From positions 1-15,551 of the forward strand of contig DASYFD010000151.1 of assembly GCA_036498625.1 (NCBI GenBank): DNA of 15,551 nucleotides. The letters are read 5' to 3'. The number at the start of each line of letters is the position of its first letter. Position 1 is the stretch's first letter. A program made the translations under genes and the position numbers. Shown here piece after piece: positions 1 to 8,257 of the stretch. Below the pieces are notes generated by a model. The model did no database searches. It was not told where the DNA came from and saw nothing but the letters and a program-made list of their open reading frames with translations. The stretch is from VAZQ01 sp036498625 (GTDB lineage: Bacteria; Pseudomonadota; Alphaproteobacteria; Rhizobiales; Xanthobacteraceae).

Positions 1-1088
1 TTGAAATCGTCGAGGCTGTGGCGCTGCGCGCTCGGCCCCATGAAGATGTTGGCGTGCCGGTCGTCGAAGGTGGCGAACACCCGCGCCCCGATATGGGCCA
101 TGATGTGCTTGCCCAGCTGCCCGCTCGAGTTGGCGAGACCGTCGGGGAACTTCTCGGTCTTCGACAACAGCAGCAGGCGGGTATTGTCGTAGATGAACGG
201 CGCCACGATCACGAGCTCGGCCTCGATCGTGTTGTCGGACCCGTCCGGCCCGTAATACGACACCCCGGTGGCGCGCCCGCTGTTGTCGCTGTTGATGCGG
301 TGGCACATGGCGCCGGTGACGAGCTTGAAGTTGCCGGTCGCATCGGCCTCCGGCAGCTTGGTGACCAGGATGCTGCCTTTGGCGCCGATGAAGCAGCCGA
401 ACGACTGGCAGAAGCTGCAATAGGAGCACGCCGGCCGATTCTGATAGGTCTGCGAGAGGATGGCGCGCGGCGAGGAGAACGGGTGATGGCCGAGCTTGCG
501 CGCCGCTCCCTCGAAAATCGCGCCGGCCTGATCCACCTGCAGGGGCGGCAGCGGGTATTCGCGCTTGCGCGGCGCCTCGAACGGATTGCCGCCGGCGACC
601 TTCTGGCCCTGCAGATTGCCGGCCTTGCCGGAGACGCCGAGCTCGTACTCGGCACGGTCGTAGAACGGCTCCAGATCTGCGTAGCTGAGCGGCCAGTCGG
701 TGAGCGAGGAATCCTCCGGGATGGCGGCCGCCCCATAGCGCTCGATGGTCTGCGAGCGGGCGCGGAAATCGCCCTCGTGCAGGCGCCAGGACAGGGCGCC
801 GTAATGCACGGTGCCGCCGCCGGCCTGATTGCCGTTGTTCTGGTTCGGGGTCGGATTGGCGCGCGCGCTTGCGTTGGGCCGCCAGGTGACCGGCGCCCGC
901 TTGACGTTGGGGCGCAGGTCCTGACGCTGGAAGTAGCGCAGCTCGTCCAGCTGGAAGTCCGCGGTCTTGAGACGCGGCCCGCGCTCGAGCCCGATCACCT
1001 TCATGCCGGCGCGGCCGAGCTCGGCCGCCAGCACCCCGCCGGCGGCGCCCATGCCGACGATGACCACATCAGTCTTTTCGGTCGCCAT
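1..1088 (-). CDS. GMC family FAD oxidoreductase, large subunit of a gluconate/sugar dehydrogenase-type complex (partial, 3' end outside window)
   Basis: Catalytic flavoprotein that oxidises a sugar, sugar acid or alcohol in the periplasm and passes electrons towards the respiratory chain. I translated 362 residues before the window edge. The N-terminus has an FAD-binding glycine motif GMGAAG (residues 12-17) ending in an acidic-R motif (LERG, 34-37). GGGTVHYG (90-97) matches the GMC region near the flavin. ACSYCSFCQSFGC (220-232) puts four Cys at 221, 224, 227 and 232, the zone where related FAD-glucose and fructose dehydrogenases carry an Fe-S cluster. The ATG lies 3 bases after the stop of the small subunit, with a GAGGA Shine-Dalgarno inside that gene's end, so the two are translationally coupled. 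There is no own signal peptide; export would be by hitch-hiking on the Tat subunit. A cytochrome c subunit would be expected beyond the left edge. Family is secure; the substrate cannot be read from sequence. Confidence 0.93.
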   Translation of the reverse strand, partial: MATEKTDVVIVGMGAAGGVLAAELGRAGMKVIGLERGPRLKTADFQLDELRYFQRQDLRPNVKRAPVTWRPNASARANPTPNQNNGNQAGGGTVHYGALSWRLHEGDFRARSQTIERYGAAAIPEDSSLTDWPLSYADLEPFYDRAEYELGVSGKAGNLQGQKVAGGNPFEAPRKREYPLPPLQVDQAGAIFEGAARKLGHHPFSSPRAILSQTYQNRPACSYCSFCQSFGCFIGAKGSILVTKLPEADATGNFKLVTGAMCHRINSDNSGRATGVSYYGPDGSDNTIEAELVIVAPFIYDNTRLLLLSKTEKFPDGLANSSGQLGKHIMAHIGARVFATFDDRHANIFMGPSAQRHSLDDF

Positions 1089-1091
1089 GGC

Positions 1092-1781
1092 TCACGTCCT
1101 CTTCGGCGGAGTCTTGGCCTGCGACTGCAGTCCCATGACGGGAGCACGGGTGAAGGCATCCTTGCTCTGCATGTCCGCCGTGGTGAACAGCGGTTGCGCG
1201 CCCGGAAAGCCGACCAGACGCCAGCCGGCGAAATCCTTGTTGCCGCCATAGACCGGGTCCGCGAACATGCCCTCCATGGTGTGGGTGCGCAGCGTGTTGA
1301 AGAAGGCCTGCGCGGTCGGCCAGGTGAACCCTGTCGCCTTGCCGGCCTCGAGCGCCTCGATCACCGCGTCCTGGCGCGCCGCATCGAGCCGCGCAAACGA
1401 GGCCTGATGGGCCTGCTGGCAGAAGGCCTCGAGCTGGGCCAGCCCACGCCGGTAGAAATCCTGCTGATCCGCATAGGCGCCCGCCAGCGCCAGATCGATG
1501 TAATTGAGCACGTCGGCATCGCGCGCGCCCGGCATGCCGGGCGCCCCCGGCATCAACCGCTCGGTGAACGCCAGGACGGTCGCGGCATCCTCGTCGTTGA
1601 GGAAGGCGCCGTGCCCCTGCCCGCTCGTGTGCATATGAGCCGGGGTCTCGGCCGCGTCGGCGGCCGCGGTCTTGCGCGGCTTGGCCAGGGCCTGCGGGGC
1701 GAGCCCGGTGCCCGCAAGGGCTCCAGCTCCGGCTGCAGCGCCCTTGAGAAATGCGCGGCGCGCTTCATCGTGCTTGCTCAT
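1092..1781 (-). CDS. Gluconate 2-dehydrogenase subunit 3 family protein (Tat-exported small subunit)
   Basis: Small (gamma) subunit that chaperones and exports the flavin subunit through the Tat pathway. The 229-residue protein opens with MSKHDEARRAFLKG, a twin-arginine motif (RRAFLKG) followed by an Ala/Gly-rich hydrophobic stretch and a likely cleavage after AQALA-type residues near position 33. The C-terminal part contains HTMEGMFADPVYGGNKDF followed by GWRLVGFPGA, the hallmark of the Gluconate_2-dh3 family. I chose the start at 1781 rather than the longer frame reaching 1895 because a strong GGAGG site sits 7 bases upstream and the Tat motif then falls at the correct distance. It is followed after 3 bases by the GMC large subunit. 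The nearest upstream gene ends 204 bases away; I see no convincing promoter in that gap. Confidence 0.93.
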   Translation of the reverse strand: MSKHDEARRAFLKGAAAGAGALAGTGLAPQALAKPRKTAAADAAETPAHMHTSGQGHGAFLNDEDAATVLAFTERLMPGAPGMPGARDADVLNYIDLALAGAYADQQDFYRRGLAQLEAFCQQAHQASFARLDAARQDAVIEALEAGKATGFTWPTAQAFFNTLRTHTMEGMFADPVYGGNKDFAGWRLVGFPGAQPLFTTADMQSKDAFTRAPVMGLQSQAKTPPKRT

Positions 1782-1985
1782 GCGGATTTCCTCCTTCGGC
1801 CAGGTTCTTTTGATCGTGTGGATTGCCACAGCAGCCGGCTCTCGAAGACAGCCGATCTTGCATGTCAGGATGCCCCTTTCCGGCCTCTGGGGCAAGGCAG
1901 CCGGTACGCGCGCGAGCCGGCGGTCACGCTGTCTCGGAATCGGGAAATGGCCAGTTGAATTTGGCGGAATTAGCTCGCGGCTTTT

Positions 1986-4913
1986 TCAAATCCTGCGCAG
2001 CTTGCGCCTGGTCGGAGCCTGCTGCGCGCTTGCGGCCATGCCGCGGTGGCGGTCCGGGGCGTTCTCGAGCAAGCCCTCGGCAGGCAGACCAAGCCGGCGC
2101 CCTCTCAGATACGCCTCGAACTCGGCTGCCGGCAGCGGCCGCGCATAGAGATAGCCCTGCGCTTCCTCGCAGCTCTCCTTCAGCAGGAAGGCGGCCTGCG
2201 CCTCGGTCTCCACGCCCTCGGCAACGACGCGCAAGCCGAGATTGTGCGCCATCGCGATCAGCGAGCGCACGATGGCGGCGTCCTCGACGGTGTTGGTGAT
2301 CCGGTTCACGAAGCTGCGGTCGATCTTGATGCGCCAGATCGGGAAGCGCGTCAGATGGTTCAGAGAGGCGTAGCCGGTGCCGAAATCGTCGAACGCGAGC
2401 CGCACGCCCGTTGCTTGAACCTTGCGCAGCGTCGTATTCGAATCCTCGAAGTTGAGGGCGACGTTCTCGGTGATCTCGAGCTCGAGCACGTCGGCCGGCA
2501 GGCCGGTCGCCCGCAGCGCATCCTCGACGTCCTGCAAGAGCGCCTGGCTGTGCGCCTGGACCGGGAACAGATTGACGCCGATACGATTGAGCATGAGCCC
2601 TTCGGCATGCCAGGCCGCGGTCTGCGCGCAGGCGCTCGCGATGATCCAGCGGCCGACCTCGGGAGCGATGGAGCTTTCGGCCAGCGCCTCGATGAAGGCC
2701 GCCGGTGCGATCAGGCCGCGCTGCGGGTGTCGCCAGCGCAGCAAGGCCTCGGCGCCGACCACGGCATTGTCGGCGAGCCGGACTTGCGGCTGAAAATACA
2801 GCTCGAGCTCGTTTTCGGCGAAGGCCCGCCGCAGCTCGACCCCGAGTCCGCGCCGGGCCTGCGCCCTGGCCCGCAAGGCGGGGAGGAAGAACCGGTAGGT
2901 CTGGCCGCCTTCGGACTTCGCCTGGTACAGCGCCAGATCCGCATTGGCGATGAGCTCGTCAGCCTGCGCGGCATCGCTGGGCGCGATGGCGATGCCGGCA
3001 CTGCTGCCCAGATGCAGCACGTTGCCGTTGACATCGAAGGGATCCTTGAGCCGCTTCAGGATCAAGTCGACGATTTCCGCGATCACGCGCGGGTCTCCGC
3101 AATCCGGCACGATAATGACGAACTCGTCGCCGCCGAGCCGGCACACCTTGGCGGGCCGAACGAGATCGTTGGTGACTTCGATGAAGCGCTGGCAGACCTC
3201 GATCAGCAGCTGGTCGCCGGTCGAATGACCCAAGGTGTCGTTGACGTCCTTGAAGCCGTCCAGATCGAACAGGGCGATGGCGACCGGGCTCTGCTGGCAG
3301 ACGGCCAGCAGACGCCCCAGCTCCTTCTGCAGGGACAGGCGATTGGGCAGGCCGGTCAAGGGATCATAGTGCGCCAGCCGGCTGAGCTGCTCCTGCGCCC
3401 GCTTGCTCTCGGTAATGTCCTCGTAGGCGCGCGCCACCCCGCGCACGGTGCCGTCGATGTTGTACATCGGCGCCGCCGCGACCCTGACCTGGAGCAAGGA
3501 GCCGTCCTTGCGGGCTCGCGTCAATTCCACATTGTGGATGGTCTCGCCGTTGACGGCGCGCTCGAACAAGGTCTGCGATTCGGCGAACCCGTCAGCCGGC
3601 GTGAGCCTGCTGGGCATGCCGATCACCTCGGCGGCGGAATAGCCGAACATCTTCTCGGCGGTCCGGTTCCACAGCATGGTCTTGCGTTCGAGATCGCAGC
3701 ACACGATCGCCACCGGCGAGGCGTCGATGACGGCGGCCAGCGTGTCCTTCGCCTGCCTGATCTCGTCGGCCGCGCAGTGGGCCTCCTGGGAGCGGCGCTC
3801 CAGCGCCAGTGCCATGCGGTTGAAATCGTCGGCGAGCGTTCCAACCTCGTCCTGCGAGCACACCGCGCTGCGGTGGCCGAGCTCGCCGGACGCCAGCAAC
3901 GAAGCGTCCCTTCCCAGCTGGCGCAAGGGCCGGATGAGGCGTCCTGAGAGAACCCAGGCGATGCCGAAGCCGATGACGAGCGTGCCGACGAGGAAGGCCG
4001 CGGCCATCGCCAACCGAAAGGCTGTGGTCGCAAAGGCGAGATTTTTCGGCATGCCGACGACGACCAGCCAGGGGGCGCGGTGCACGGTGGTAAATGCGCT
4101 CATCCGCTCGACGCCGTCGGATTGAGACCAGAACGAGACGTCGCTGCCCTCCTTCTCGCCAAAGTGGCTCGCCAGGTGCGGCCAGCTGCTGACATCGCGC
4201 CCGATCCATCGCGCGCTGTCCACGCTGCGGGCGATCACGATGCCCTTCTGGTTGACGACCGTGACAATGGTGCCGGCAGGCAGCTGCTTGATGCGCAGCA
4301 CATCCTGAAAATGCTCGAGCTGGGTACCGGCACCGAGCACCGCGAGCAGCCGGCCGGCCTCGTCCTTTATCGGCCGGGCGACACTGAGGATCCAGCGGTG
4401 CGTCCAATCCCCGAACACCACGTCGCCGATCGACAAGCTCTCACCGGCCAGGACCTGCTCGAAAAAGGCATGCCCGTTGGCGCGCGGTCGACCGATGGCC
4501 GGATCGCCCGACATCCCGATGTTGGCTCCATCGGGAGAAAAAATCGCGAGATGGGAATCGAAATCGGGAAGCCGGCCTTTGACCTTGCGCAGCAGCTTGT
4601 CGTTCTCCTGGGTGTCGCGCGGATCGGTGGAGACCGCCTCGCTCAGCCCGGTGAGGAGACTCTCGAGATCGCCGATATGATCGTCGATCTGGGCCGCGAG
4701 AACGCGGGCTTCGCCGATGGCCTGCGCGATCGCGGTCGCCTGATCGCTGCGCCATCGAATCCAGATACCGGCCCCGATCAGGACGGTGAATGGAATGACG
4801 GTGGCGATCACCAGGGCCCAAAGCCGCGATCGAATGCTGCGCAGCACCCGCGTTTCCCCTGCAGACGTAATCTGCTTGCCGACCCGACGGCCATTGCGTT
4901 GCACGGCCGCCAT
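1986..4913 (-). CDS. Membrane-bound sensor with HAMP-PAS-GGDEF-EAL domains (cyclic-di-GMP synthesis/degradation)
   Basis: A 975-residue c-di-GMP turnover enzyme. Order: basic N-terminus, membrane helix 31-53, extracytoplasmic Cache-like sensor about 54-298, membrane helix 299-323, HAMP about 322-375, PAS/PAC about 390-503, GGDEF about 510-680, EAL about 690-935. The GGDEF site is intact (594-598) with FDLDGFKDVND (549-559). No RxxD inhibitory site is seen five residues before GGDEF (the position reads VRPA). EAL residues expected in an active phosphodiesterase all seem present: E722, N781, E813, D842/D843, K863, E899 and Q919. It may therefore be bifunctional or switch between activities on periplasmic ligand binding. 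The ATG at 4913 has no good ribosome site; GTG at 4847 (residue 23) is preceded by AGGGGA and would leave a more usual short cytoplasmic tail, so it is a serious alternative start. Flanked by 204- and 164-base gaps, probably transcribed alone. Confidence 0.95.
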   Translation of the reverse strand: MAAVQRNGRRVGKQITSAGETRVLRSIRSRLWALVIATVIPFTVLIGAGIWIRWRSDQATAIAQAIGEARVLAAQIDDHIGDLESLLTGLSEAVSTDPRDTQENDKLLRKVKGRLPDFDSHLAIFSPDGANIGMSGDPAIGRPRANGHAFFEQVLAGESLSIGDVVFGDWTHRWILSVARPIKDEAGRLLAVLGAGTQLEHFQDVLRIKQLPAGTIVTVVNQKGIVIARSVDSARWIGRDVSSWPHLASHFGEKEGSDVSFWSQSDGVERMSAFTTVHRAPWLVVVGMPKNLAFATTAFRLAMAAAFLVGTLVIGFGIAWVLSGRLIRPLRQLGRDASLLASGELGHRSAVCSQDEVGTLADDFNRMALALERRSQEAHCAADEIRQAKDTLAAVIDASPVAIVCCDLERKTMLWNRTAEKMFGYSAAEVIGMPSRLTPADGFAESQTLFERAVNGETIHNVELTRARKDGSLLQVRVAAAPMYNIDGTVRGVARAYEDITESKRAQEQLSRLAHYDPLTGLPNRLSLQKELGRLLAVCQQSPVAIALFDLDGFKDVNDTLGHSTGDQLLIEVCQRFIEVTNDLVRPAKVCRLGGDEFVIIVPDCGDPRVIAEIVDLILKRLKDPFDVNGNVLHLGSSAGIAIAPSDAAQADELIANADLALYQAKSEGGQTYRFFLPALRARAQARRGLGVELRRAFAENELELYFQPQVRLADNAVVGAEALLRWRHPQRGLIAPAAFIEALAESSIAPEVGRWIIASACAQTAAWHAEGLMLNRIGVNLFPVQAHSQALLQDVEDALRATGLPADVLELEITENVALNFEDSNTTLRKVQATGVRLAFDDFGTGYASLNHLTRFPIWRIKIDRSFVNRITNTVEDAAIVRSLIAMAHNLGLRVVAEGVETEAQAAFLLKESCEEAQGYLYARPLPAAEFEAYLRGRRLGLPAEGLLENAPDRHRGMAASAQQAPTRRKLRRI

Positions 4914-5077
4914 ATCCGTAGATTTACCGGCCCGTCGCCTCTACCTAGCGAAACACCCTTCCGTGACGGTTGCGAAAGTGCGGCGCACGCCTGATCTTTT
5001 TGTTTACGATGAATGGTGCGTTAATTCTTCCCGACCTTTGGAAACGGACGCGGCTTTCGCATTGAGGCGGTGGCGCT

Positions 5078-6580
5078 CTACTGGCCGAGCCGGCGCAGCA
5101 TGGCATTGACCTCGAGGTCGGGTGCCGGCGTGCAGGCGCCTTCGCGCTTCATGATGCAGACATCATCGTCCTCCTCGCCGCTGCAATCCTGCAGCTGATA
5201 TTGCGCCATGAAGTCGGCGAGGGACGCGCGCGTCAGGATGATGGCATTGAAGGCGGGCGTCGATTCTTGCGCGCTGTCCTGATCGTCCGCCAGCGCATAG
5301 ATCGGCACGTCGCGATGCAGATGGGCGTAGCCTCCGGTCGCGGCCCAGTCGTGATTGTAGAACAGCACGCCGCACAAATCCGGCTCTTGGGCGAGCCGGA
5401 ACGAAGCCGCGACCACATCGCCGGCCTCGAACCATTCATCCTTGAATCCGGGCGCGAAGGCGAGCGCCGCCGAGGTGCCGACCCAGAGCGCAGCCCCCGC
5501 CGCGACCAGCGCCCGGCCGGCCTGCTGCGATCCCGGCAGCAGGCGCATGCGTTCGATCAGGTCCGCCGACCCCATGGCCGCCACCAGGGCGAGGCAGGCG
5601 AAGGCCGGAAACACGAACCGGTACTCCTTGTGCGGGATCGCCATGTGGCTCGCGATGATGACCAGCGCCACCGCGATCCAAAGCACCGAGGCGCGCGCGC
5701 GCAGCAGGATCAGCGCCGTCATGGCGGGCAGTGCACCCGCCCAGGTGTCGGCCAGCTGCTCGAAGAAATAGCCCGGTGACTCGACCCCGTAGATCGAGGC
5801 CTTGCCGTCGATCAGGTCGATATGCAACGCCGCCAGATAGGAGGAAAACGGCGCCCCCCAGTACAGCCAATCCGCGATACCGAACGCGAGCAGCGGCGCA
5901 AGCCCGCCGACCGCCAGGGGAAACCAGCGCCCGCGCAGGTCGGAGCCACCGAGCCAGACCGCGATCACCAGCAGCCCCGGCCCCAGATGGAAGCGCAGCA
6001 TCAAGGCGAGCCCCAGGCAAAAGCCGATCGCCGCCAGGCGGCGAAATTGCAGGAGCTCCGCCGGCACCGAGGAGAGTGCCAGCGCCACCATCAGGAAGGT
6101 CGTGGCAACCGCTTCGGTCAGCGGCCGCCCGGCGAAATAGACGAGCTCGAACCATGTCGCCGCCACCAACCCCGCCATCAGGGCATGGGTCCGGCTGGTT
6201 TGCTGACCCATGCGGTAGACCGCCGCGACCCCCAGCAGCGAGAGCGCAGCGAGCGCGGCGCGCGCCACCAGCAAATAGCCCTGCGGCCCTCCCACCATGG
6301 GCTCGGCGAGCCGGAACAGAACCGCCAGCATGAAGGGCAGGACCGGCGAGCGGATGCCGTCGCGAAATTCCCACGGCACCACCCCGTACCCGAAGGCAAT
6401 GCGGTGGGCCTGCTCGAGCAGCTGGAAATTCTCGTCCGGATGGTGCAGGCCCGGGAACCAGACGATGGCGGCGAGCCGCAGCACGAGCGCGAGCGCCAGC
6501 ACGGCGAGCAGCGTTCGGTCGGCCAGAACAGCGGCCAAGCGCTCGAGGACCGGCGGGCGCTTGTTGACGATCATATGCAT
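5078..6580 (-). CDS. GT22-family (Alg9/PIG-B-like) membrane mannosyltransferase
   Basis: Multi-pass membrane glycosyltransferase of the GT-C fold, expected to move mannose or another hexose from a polyprenyl-phosphate donor onto a glycan or lipid facing the periplasm. After a first hydrophobic helix (about 23-42) comes HHPDENFQLLEQAHR (46-60), then FGYGVVPWEFRDGIRSP (63-79). This HPDE loop plus FGYG..xWEF..GIRSP is the signature of GT22 enzymes, the family of eukaryotic Alg9, Alg12 and GPI mannosyltransferases. Several further hydrophobic helices follow, and a soluble C-terminal part (about 390-500) includes four Cys, two of them in DCSGEEDDDVCIM. Length (500 residues) fits the family. No strong ribosome site precedes 6580 or the alternative ATG two codons on (6574). 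No glycan gene cluster surrounds it, so the acceptor is unknown. Family assignment good; sugar specificity is inference. Confidence 0.85.
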   Translation of the reverse strand: MHMIVNKRPPVLERLAAVLADRTLLAVLALALVLRLAAIVWFPGLHHPDENFQLLEQAHRIAFGYGVVPWEFRDGIRSPVLPFMLAVLFRLAEPMVGGPQGYLLVARAALAALSLLGVAAVYRMGQQTSRTHALMAGLVAATWFELVYFAGRPLTEAVATTFLMVALALSSVPAELLQFRRLAAIGFCLGLALMLRFHLGPGLLVIAVWLGGSDLRGRWFPLAVGGLAPLLAFGIADWLYWGAPFSSYLAALHIDLIDGKASIYGVESPGYFFEQLADTWAGALPAMTALILLRARASVLWIAVALVIIASHMAIPHKEYRFVFPAFACLALVAAMGSADLIERMRLLPGSQQAGRALVAAGAALWVGTSAALAFAPGFKDEWFEAGDVVAASFRLAQEPDLCGVLFYNHDWAATGGYAHLHRDVPIYALADDQDSAQESTPAFNAIILTRASLADFMAQYQLQDCSGEEDDDVCIMKREGACTPAPDLEVNAMLRRLGQ

Positions 6581-6708
6581 GGGAAACGCGGGGAAGGATT
6601 GCGAGGCGGCGCCATCGACCCTAGGGGAACTGCCGTCGAAGTGGCAACCGATTTCGCGGGCGTGAAGGTGACAAAGTCGCAGCAGCGCTTCTGGGGTGCC
6701 GCCCCGGG

Positions 6709-6737
6709 TTGTATCTTGGCCGCCTGCCGGTGATAAT
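6709..6737 (+). promoter_or_regulatory. Sigma-70-type promoter for the NHL-propeller gene
   Basis: TTGTAT (6709-6714), a 17-base spacer and GATAAT (6732-6737) form a good housekeeping promoter in the divergent gap between the GT22 and propeller genes. Transcription would start near 6744, about 74 bases ahead of the start codon. A direct repeat of TCCGGAA lies in the untranslated leader (about 6769-6786); its role is unknown. No equally clear promoter is visible for the divergent minus-strand gene. Confidence 0.5.
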
Positions 6738-6817
6738 CTTCAGAACTCAAGAGTGGCCGCGGGATCGTCCGGAAAAGCCATCCGGAATTCACGCCGCCAA
6801 CAAATCGGGGGAAACGA

Positions 6818-7996
6818 ATGCGCGCGAATGGAAAGACTTTGGCTCTGGCTGGCGCGGCGATCTCGGTGCTTTTCCTGGGGCTCGGCGGCGCCTCGATGAT
6901 GGCGACCGGCCAGCCGGCACCGGCGCCCGGCGCGTCGGCGGCCGGCGGGCCGCCCAAATACAAATACGATCCAACTTGGCCCAAGGAATTGCCGAACAAA
7001 TGGACGTTCGAGGGCATAACCGGAATGTATGTCGACAAGAACGACGTGATCTGGGTGCTCAACCGTCCGCGCGATTTCGACGAGAAGGAGAACGCGGCCG
7101 CCGTCAATCCGCCGGCGGGCGAATGCTGCGTGCCGCCGCCGGCCGTGCTGGCGTTCAATGCCGCCGGCGACCTGCTGCATGCCTGGGGGGTGCCGAATTC
7201 GGTTCCGGGCTGGCCGAAATCCGAGCACACGATCTTCACCGACCGCGCCGGCAACGTCTATATCGGCGGCGCGCAGGCCGGCGACGGGCTCTTGAAATTC
7301 ACCGCCGACGGAAAGTTCATCTCCGACTTCGGGCACCGCGGTCCCGCCGGCGAAGGGGCGGGACAGAAGCAGGACAATCAGCAGACCGATCTGTTGTTGC
7401 GCGGCGTCGCGGCCGCGACCCTGGACGAGGACGCCCACGAGCTCTACATCGCGGACGGCTATCTCAACCGGCGCGTGATCGTGTTCGATTCCGAGACCGG
7501 CAAGTTCAAGCGCGGCTGGGGCGCCTACGGCAAGCCGCTCGCCGAGATCGACAACAACCCGCAGCCGCCGCACGATCCGAAGGGGCCGCCGGCGGCGCAA
7601 TTCAAGTCGCCGGTCCATTGCGTGCGCATCGCCAATGACGGGCTCCTGTACGTTTGCGATCGCGCCGGCGACCGCATCCAGGTCTTCACCAAGCAGGGCA
7701 AGTTCCTCAAGGAATTCTTCATCGCCAACGACACGCTGCGCGGCGGCTCGGCCGGCTCGGTCGATTTCTCGCCCGATCCGGAGCAGAAATACATCTTCGT
7801 CGCCGACATCGTGAACAATGTGGTGTGGGAGCTGGAGCGCGAGACCGGAAAGATCGTGGACAAGATCGGCCATCACGGCCACGCCGGCGGGCAATTCCAT
7901 TTCGTCCACGTCGCCACCATGGACTCCAAGGGCAACCTCTATACGGGCGAGGTGGATTCCGGAAAGCGGGTGCAGAAGTTCGTGCCGGTGCGGTAG
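6818..7996 (+). CDS. Exported NHL-repeat/six-bladed beta-propeller protein
   Basis: 392-residue protein with an N-terminal signal or anchor (hydrophobic 7-27, then an Ala/Pro/Gly-rich linker to about 45) and a beta-propeller made of NHL-type blades. Blade-like strings include NVYIGG (146-151), ELYIADGYLNRRVIVFD (208-224), LLYVCDRAGDRIQVF (276-290), YIFVADIVNNVVWELE (325-340) and NLYTGEVDSGKRVQKF (373-388). The pattern resembles the peptidyl-alpha-hydroxyglycine lyase/NHL group, whose members include lactonases and lyases as well as non-enzymatic binding propellers. Conserved His residues near HHGHAGGQFHFVH (352-364) could be metal or substrate ligands, but the reaction is not deducible. The start is supported by GGGGGA six bases ahead of ATG. 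Transcribed alone from a promoter at 6709-6737. A periplasmic role is inferred. Confidence 0.85.
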   Translation: MRANGKTLALAGAAISVLFLGLGGASMMATGQPAPAPGASAAGGPPKYKYDPTWPKELPNKWTFEGITGMYVDKNDVIWVLNRPRDFDEKENAAAVNPPAGECCVPPPAVLAFNAAGDLLHAWGVPNSVPGWPKSEHTIFTDRAGNVYIGGAQAGDGLLKFTADGKFISDFGHRGPAGEGAGQKQDNQQTDLLLRGVAAATLDEDAHELYIADGYLNRRVIVFDSETGKFKRGWGAYGKPLAEIDNNPQPPHDPKGPPAAQFKSPVHCVRIANDGLLYVCDRAGDRIQVFTKQGKFLKEFFIANDTLRGGSAGSVDFSPDPEQKYIFVADIVNNVVWELERETGKIVDKIGHHGHAGGQFHFVHVATMDSKGNLYTGEVDSGKRVQKFVPVR

Positions 7997-8008
7997 GTCG
8001 TTTCAGGA

Positions 8009-8056
8009 AAGCGGCGCCGGGCTTGTTGTCGAGACCCCTCGCCCCCGACGCCGCTT
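8009..8056 (+). terminator. Possible 3' hairpin/terminator after the propeller gene
   Basis: AAGCGGCG (8009-8016) pairs with CGCCGCTT (8049-8056), and after one mismatch CGGG pairs with CCCG inside, giving a long GC stem 12 bases after the propeller stop codon. There is no clean T-run behind it, so it may be a 3'-end stabiliser or a Rho-dependent stop rather than an intrinsic terminator. Confidence 0.3.
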
Positions 8057-8101
8057 CTCGCCCGCCGCGGATTGCTTCCCTGCGCGGCGAATCGGCATTA
8101 T

Positions 8102-8126
8102 ATTCTCCGCAAGGGGTGCGGAGAAT
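8102..8126. repeat. Perfect 10-bp-arm inverted repeat, probable operator
   Basis: ATTCTCCGCA (8102-8111), a 5-base AGGGG centre and TGCGGAGAAT (8117-8126) form an exact palindrome in an AT-richer gap. It overlaps the ATG of a 12-codon ORF at 8125-8163 (MSYSLIEKALEH) and is followed by a second small palindrome, ATGAGC-TATTC-GCTCAT (8125-8141). Symmetry and size suit a homodimeric HTH repressor site, such as those before toxin-antitoxin genes. The downstream XRE/Fic pair starts 139 bases further on. Whether it controls that pair or is what remains of a deleted gene is unresolved. Confidence 0.5.
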
Positions 8127-8221
8127 GAGCTATTCGCTCATCGAGAAAGCGCTAGAACATTGACTTCAAACAGAAAAATAATGCAGCCGCATTCTATTCC
8201 GACGCATTTATAATAACGTAT

Positions 8222-8257
8222 TTGTTATTGAAATATTCACGGATTATAGGCTATACC
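8222..8257 (+). promoter_or_regulatory. Overlapping promoters and operator-like palindrome for the XRE/Fic pair
   Basis: Two overlapping sigma-70-like promoters are visible: TTGTTA (8222-8227) with 17 bases to TATAGG (8245-8250), and TTGAAA (8228-8233) with 18 bases to TATACC (8252-8257). The palindrome TATAGGCTATA (8245-8255) covers the -10 elements, and AATAAC/GTTATT (8212-8217, 8224-8229) overlaps the -35 elements. That placement suits autorepression by the XRE protein. Transcription would begin at about 8257-8265, essentially at the GTG start codon, so the message may be leaderless. Confidence 0.45.

Noticed and set aside
1782..1895. N-terminal extension of the subunit 3 gene to 1895
   Set aside because: The extension has no ribosome site and would bury the Tat motif about 46 residues in. 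The GGAGG-preceded ATG at 1781 is preferred.
18..1958. Long plus-strand open frame (646 codons) opposite the dehydrogenase genes
   Set aside because: The minus strand here encodes recognisable GMC and subunit 3 proteins with ribosome sites. The plus frame is Arg/Gly/Ala-rich without any domain, a typical antisense shadow in G/C-rich DNA.
2046..3947. Plus-strand open frame (633 codons) opposite the GGDEF/EAL gene
   Set aside because: It lies wholly inside the confirmed sensor gene in antisense and shows no motif or ribosome site.
6740..7909. Minus-strand open frame (389 codons) opposite the propeller gene
   Set aside because: The plus strand has a clear NHL propeller with signal peptide, ribosome site and promoter. 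The antisense frame has no family pattern.
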